In this document: one piece after another, positions 24,111 through 25,749 of the stretch
Numbering within the stretch: position 1 is the first letter of the stretch
Layout: every line of letters begins with the position of its first letter
NCBI GenBank assembly: GCA_044227605.1
Contig: JBGAWJ010000010.1
Coordinates: 1 to 25,749 of the forward strand
Source of the DNA: JAEUKQ01 sp044227605
GTDB lineage: Bacteria; Pseudomonadota; Alphaproteobacteria; JAEUKQ01
Reading direction: 5' to 3'
DNA: 25,749 nucleotides
Position numbers and translations under genes: made by a program
Notes under the pieces: model-generated
What the model saw: the letters and a program-made list of their open reading frames with translations, nothing else
What the model was told of the DNA's origin: nothing
Database searches by the model: none

Positions 24111-25749
24111 ATGAAGTGGACATTGGTTGGCGGGGTCATGGTTTGGATGCTTCATTTGATATCTTTTCAGTCCCATGGGCAGGAAAGCGAAAAAACCACC
24201 ACTTCCCATGCGGTCACCATACAAGGGCAACCCAAATACGGGCCTGATTTCAAAAATTTCGACTATGTCAACCCCAATGCACCCAAAGGCGGGACTGTGG
24301 CCCTGGGCTTGCAAGGAACTTTTGACAGCTTTAATCCTTATATCGTGAAGGGAACGCCTACAGCCGTCAGCTCCCTGATTTACGAAACTTTAATGTCCCG
24401 AAGCTCTGATGAGCCAGGTACGGATTATGGGTTGATTGCGGCAAGCATTGAACTGCCTGAAAGCCGCACATGGGCTGTTTTCAATTTGCGCCCTGAAGCC
24501 CGCTGGCATGATGGCAAACCCATCACCGCGGAGGATGTGGTGTTTTCATTCAACATTTTGCGGGAAAAAGGCAATAATTTGTATCGCACCTATTATGCCG
24601 ATGTGGTGCGCGCCGAGGTGGTTTCAGAGGGAAAAGTGCGTTTTGTTTTCAAAAACGGTGATAATCCGGAGTTGGCCTCAATCATCAGCGAGTTGCCGAT
24701 TTTACCGAAACATTATTGGCAAAACCGCGATTTTACCAAACCGTCTTTGGATATCCCTTTGGGCAGCGGCCCTTACAAAATTGTCTCTTTCGATCCGGGC
24801 CGATCAGTGACAGTTGAACGGGTTAAGGATTATTGGGGACAAAATCTGCCTATCCGGAAAGGATCCGGCAATTTTGACCGTATCACCTATCGTTATTACC
24901 GCGACAGCACGGTGATGTTTGAGGCGTTTAAAGCAGGGGAATATGATTGGCGGCAGGAAAACATCGCCCGGCAATGGGCCACCGGCTATGATATCCCTGC
25001 GGTTAAGGATGGGCGTATTGTTAAAGAGCGCATCCAGCATGAAATTCCCGTGGGGGTGCAGGGCTTGATTTACAATATAAGGCGCCCGGTTTTCCAAGAC
25101 ATCCGGGTGCGGCAAGCCTTAACGTATCTGTTTGATTTTGAATGGATGAACAAGACCCTGTTTTGGGGGCAATATCAACGCGCGCGGAGTTATTTCAACA
25201 ATTCGGAATTGGCATCATCCGGCTTGCCATCGCCTGAAGAACTGAATATTTTAGAGCCATTGCGTGGACAAATTCCGGGTAGCGTGTTCACCAAAGAATT
25301 TACCCTGCCGGTCAGTGATGGCACCGGCAATATCCGCAACCAAACCCGGCAAGCCCTTGATTTGCTGAAGCAAGCTGGCTTTGAGATCCAAAACGGGAAA
25401 ATGGTCAACCAAAAAACTGGCCAACAAATGGCTTTTGAAATATTGTTGCATGATCAAAATTTTGAAAGAGTCATGGCCTCGTTTGTGGAAAATCTGAAAA
25501 AATTGGGGATTAGTGTCAGCGTTCGCACTATTGACCCCAGCCAATACCAAAAAAGGGTAGAAGATTTTGATTTCGATATGGTGATGAGCGCTTTTGGCCA
25601 GACCGTATCACCCGGTAATGAGCAGCGCAATTTCTGGGGATCGGGCAGTGCGGACGTACCTGGCAGTGAAAATATCATTGGTATCAAAAACAAAGCGATT
25701 GACCAATTGGTCGAACTGATCATCAATGCACCCGACCGCCAGAGTCTGA
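24111..25749 (+). CDS. YejA-like oligopeptide/microcin-C type ABC substrate-binding protein (3' truncated by window)
   Basis: 546 codons are present and the frame is open at the window edge. It starts with a Sec signal peptide (MKWTLVGGVMVWMLHLISF, likely cut near SHG/QE). It then has the SBP family 5 pattern: YGPDFKNFDYVNPNAPKGG, RPEARWHDGKPITAEDVVFSFN, SGPYKIVSFDPGRS, TVERVKDYWGQNLP and NFDRITYRYYRDSTVMFEAFKAG. This YYRD.TV..EAFKAG wording is typical of YejA-type proteins, which bind peptides for the YejABEF importer. AGGGAGA lies about 11 bases ahead of the ATG. Partner yejB, yejE and yejF genes would be expected just beyond the window. Confidence 0.88.
   Translation, partial: MKWTLVGGVMVWMLHLISFQSHGQESEKTTTSHAVTIQGQPKYGPDFKNFDYVNPNAPKGGTVALGLQGTFDSFNPYIVKGTPTAVSSLIYETLMSRSSDEPGTDYGLIAASIELPESRTWAVFNLRPEARWHDGKPITAEDVVFSFNILREKGNNLYRTYYADVVRAEVVSEGKVRFVFKNGDNPELASIISELPILPKHYWQNRDFTKPSLDIPLGSGPYKIVSFDPGRSVTVERVKDYWGQNLPIRKGSGNFDRITYRYYRDSTVMFEAFKAGEYDWRQENIARQWATGYDIPAVKDGRIVKERIQHEIPVGVQGLIYNIRRPVFQDIRVRQALTYLFDFEWMNKTLFWGQYQRARSYFNNSELASSGLPSPEELNILEPLRGQIPGSVFTKEFTLPVSDGTGNIRNQTRQALDLLKQAGFEIQNGKMVNQKTGQQMAFEILLHDQNFERVMASFVENLKKLGISVSVRTIDPSQYQKRVEDFDFDMVMSAFGQTVSPGNEQRNFWGSGSADVPGSENIIGIKNKAIDQLVELIINAPDRQSL

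Noticed and set aside
1..25749. CRISPR arrays, insertion sequences, phage or toxin-antitoxin genes
   Set aside because: No regularly spaced repeats, transposase or integrase motifs, or small paired toxin-like genes were seen.

Overview
The window looks like an alphaproteobacterial chromosome segment of moderate GC content (mid-40s % by eye). The evidence is a rhizobial-type glycerol ABC-transport operon (glpD-S-T-P-Q-U-V), a ProXp-ala-type trans-editing deacylase, a co-chaperone YbbN-like thioredoxin next to a UbiH-family hydroxylase, a grxC-nitrilase pair and a YejA-like binding protein. The order or family cannot be fixed from the window. I saw no transposase, integrase, CRISPR array or phage gene, so this reads as core and metabolic DNA with a few unusual genes.

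Layout. 1-222 is the 3' end of a UbiH/Coq6-family hydroxylase. 223-615 has no intact gene but holds a probable remnant of a LON-domain gene. 616-2169 carries a thioredoxin-TPR protein and a prolyl-tRNA deacylase (minus strand). 2348-2962 is an ExoD-family membrane protein, 3050-3124 is tRNA-Gly(GCC) and 3347-3994 is folE. 4047-11226 is a minus-strand potassium-uptake operon: a 29-residue membrane ORF, then kdpF, kdpA, kdpB, kdpC and kdpD, preceded by a near-consensus promoter. 11441-19091 is the plus-strand glycerol operon, ended by a strong intrinsic terminator at 19122-19149. 19279-21823 is a tight plus-strand operon of a PadR regulator, an unknown membrane protein and a carotenoid cleavage oxygenase. 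21858-23888 (minus strand) has a nitrilase-family amidase, glutaredoxin and an EamA-type transporter. From 24111 to the end is the start of a YejA-like oligopeptide-binding protein that runs off the window.

How the genes work together. KdpFABC is an ATP-driven high-affinity K+ pump whose usual partner KdpD senses K+ and phosphorylates KdpE. Here KdpD keeps its N-terminal, USP and membrane regions but has lost the phospho-acceptor histidine and the ATP-binding N, G1 and G2 motifs, and no kdpE lies beside it. This is the most striking observation in the window. The glp operon imports glycerol through an ABC transporter and oxidises glycerol-3-phosphate at the membrane. Its two ATPases are complementary: GlpS has the good LSGGQ signature and GlpT has the good switch histidine, which predicts one working and one degenerate ATP site. 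No glycerol kinase or GlpR is in the window. The glutaredoxin-nitrilase pair fits thiol maintenance and repair of deaminated glutathione.
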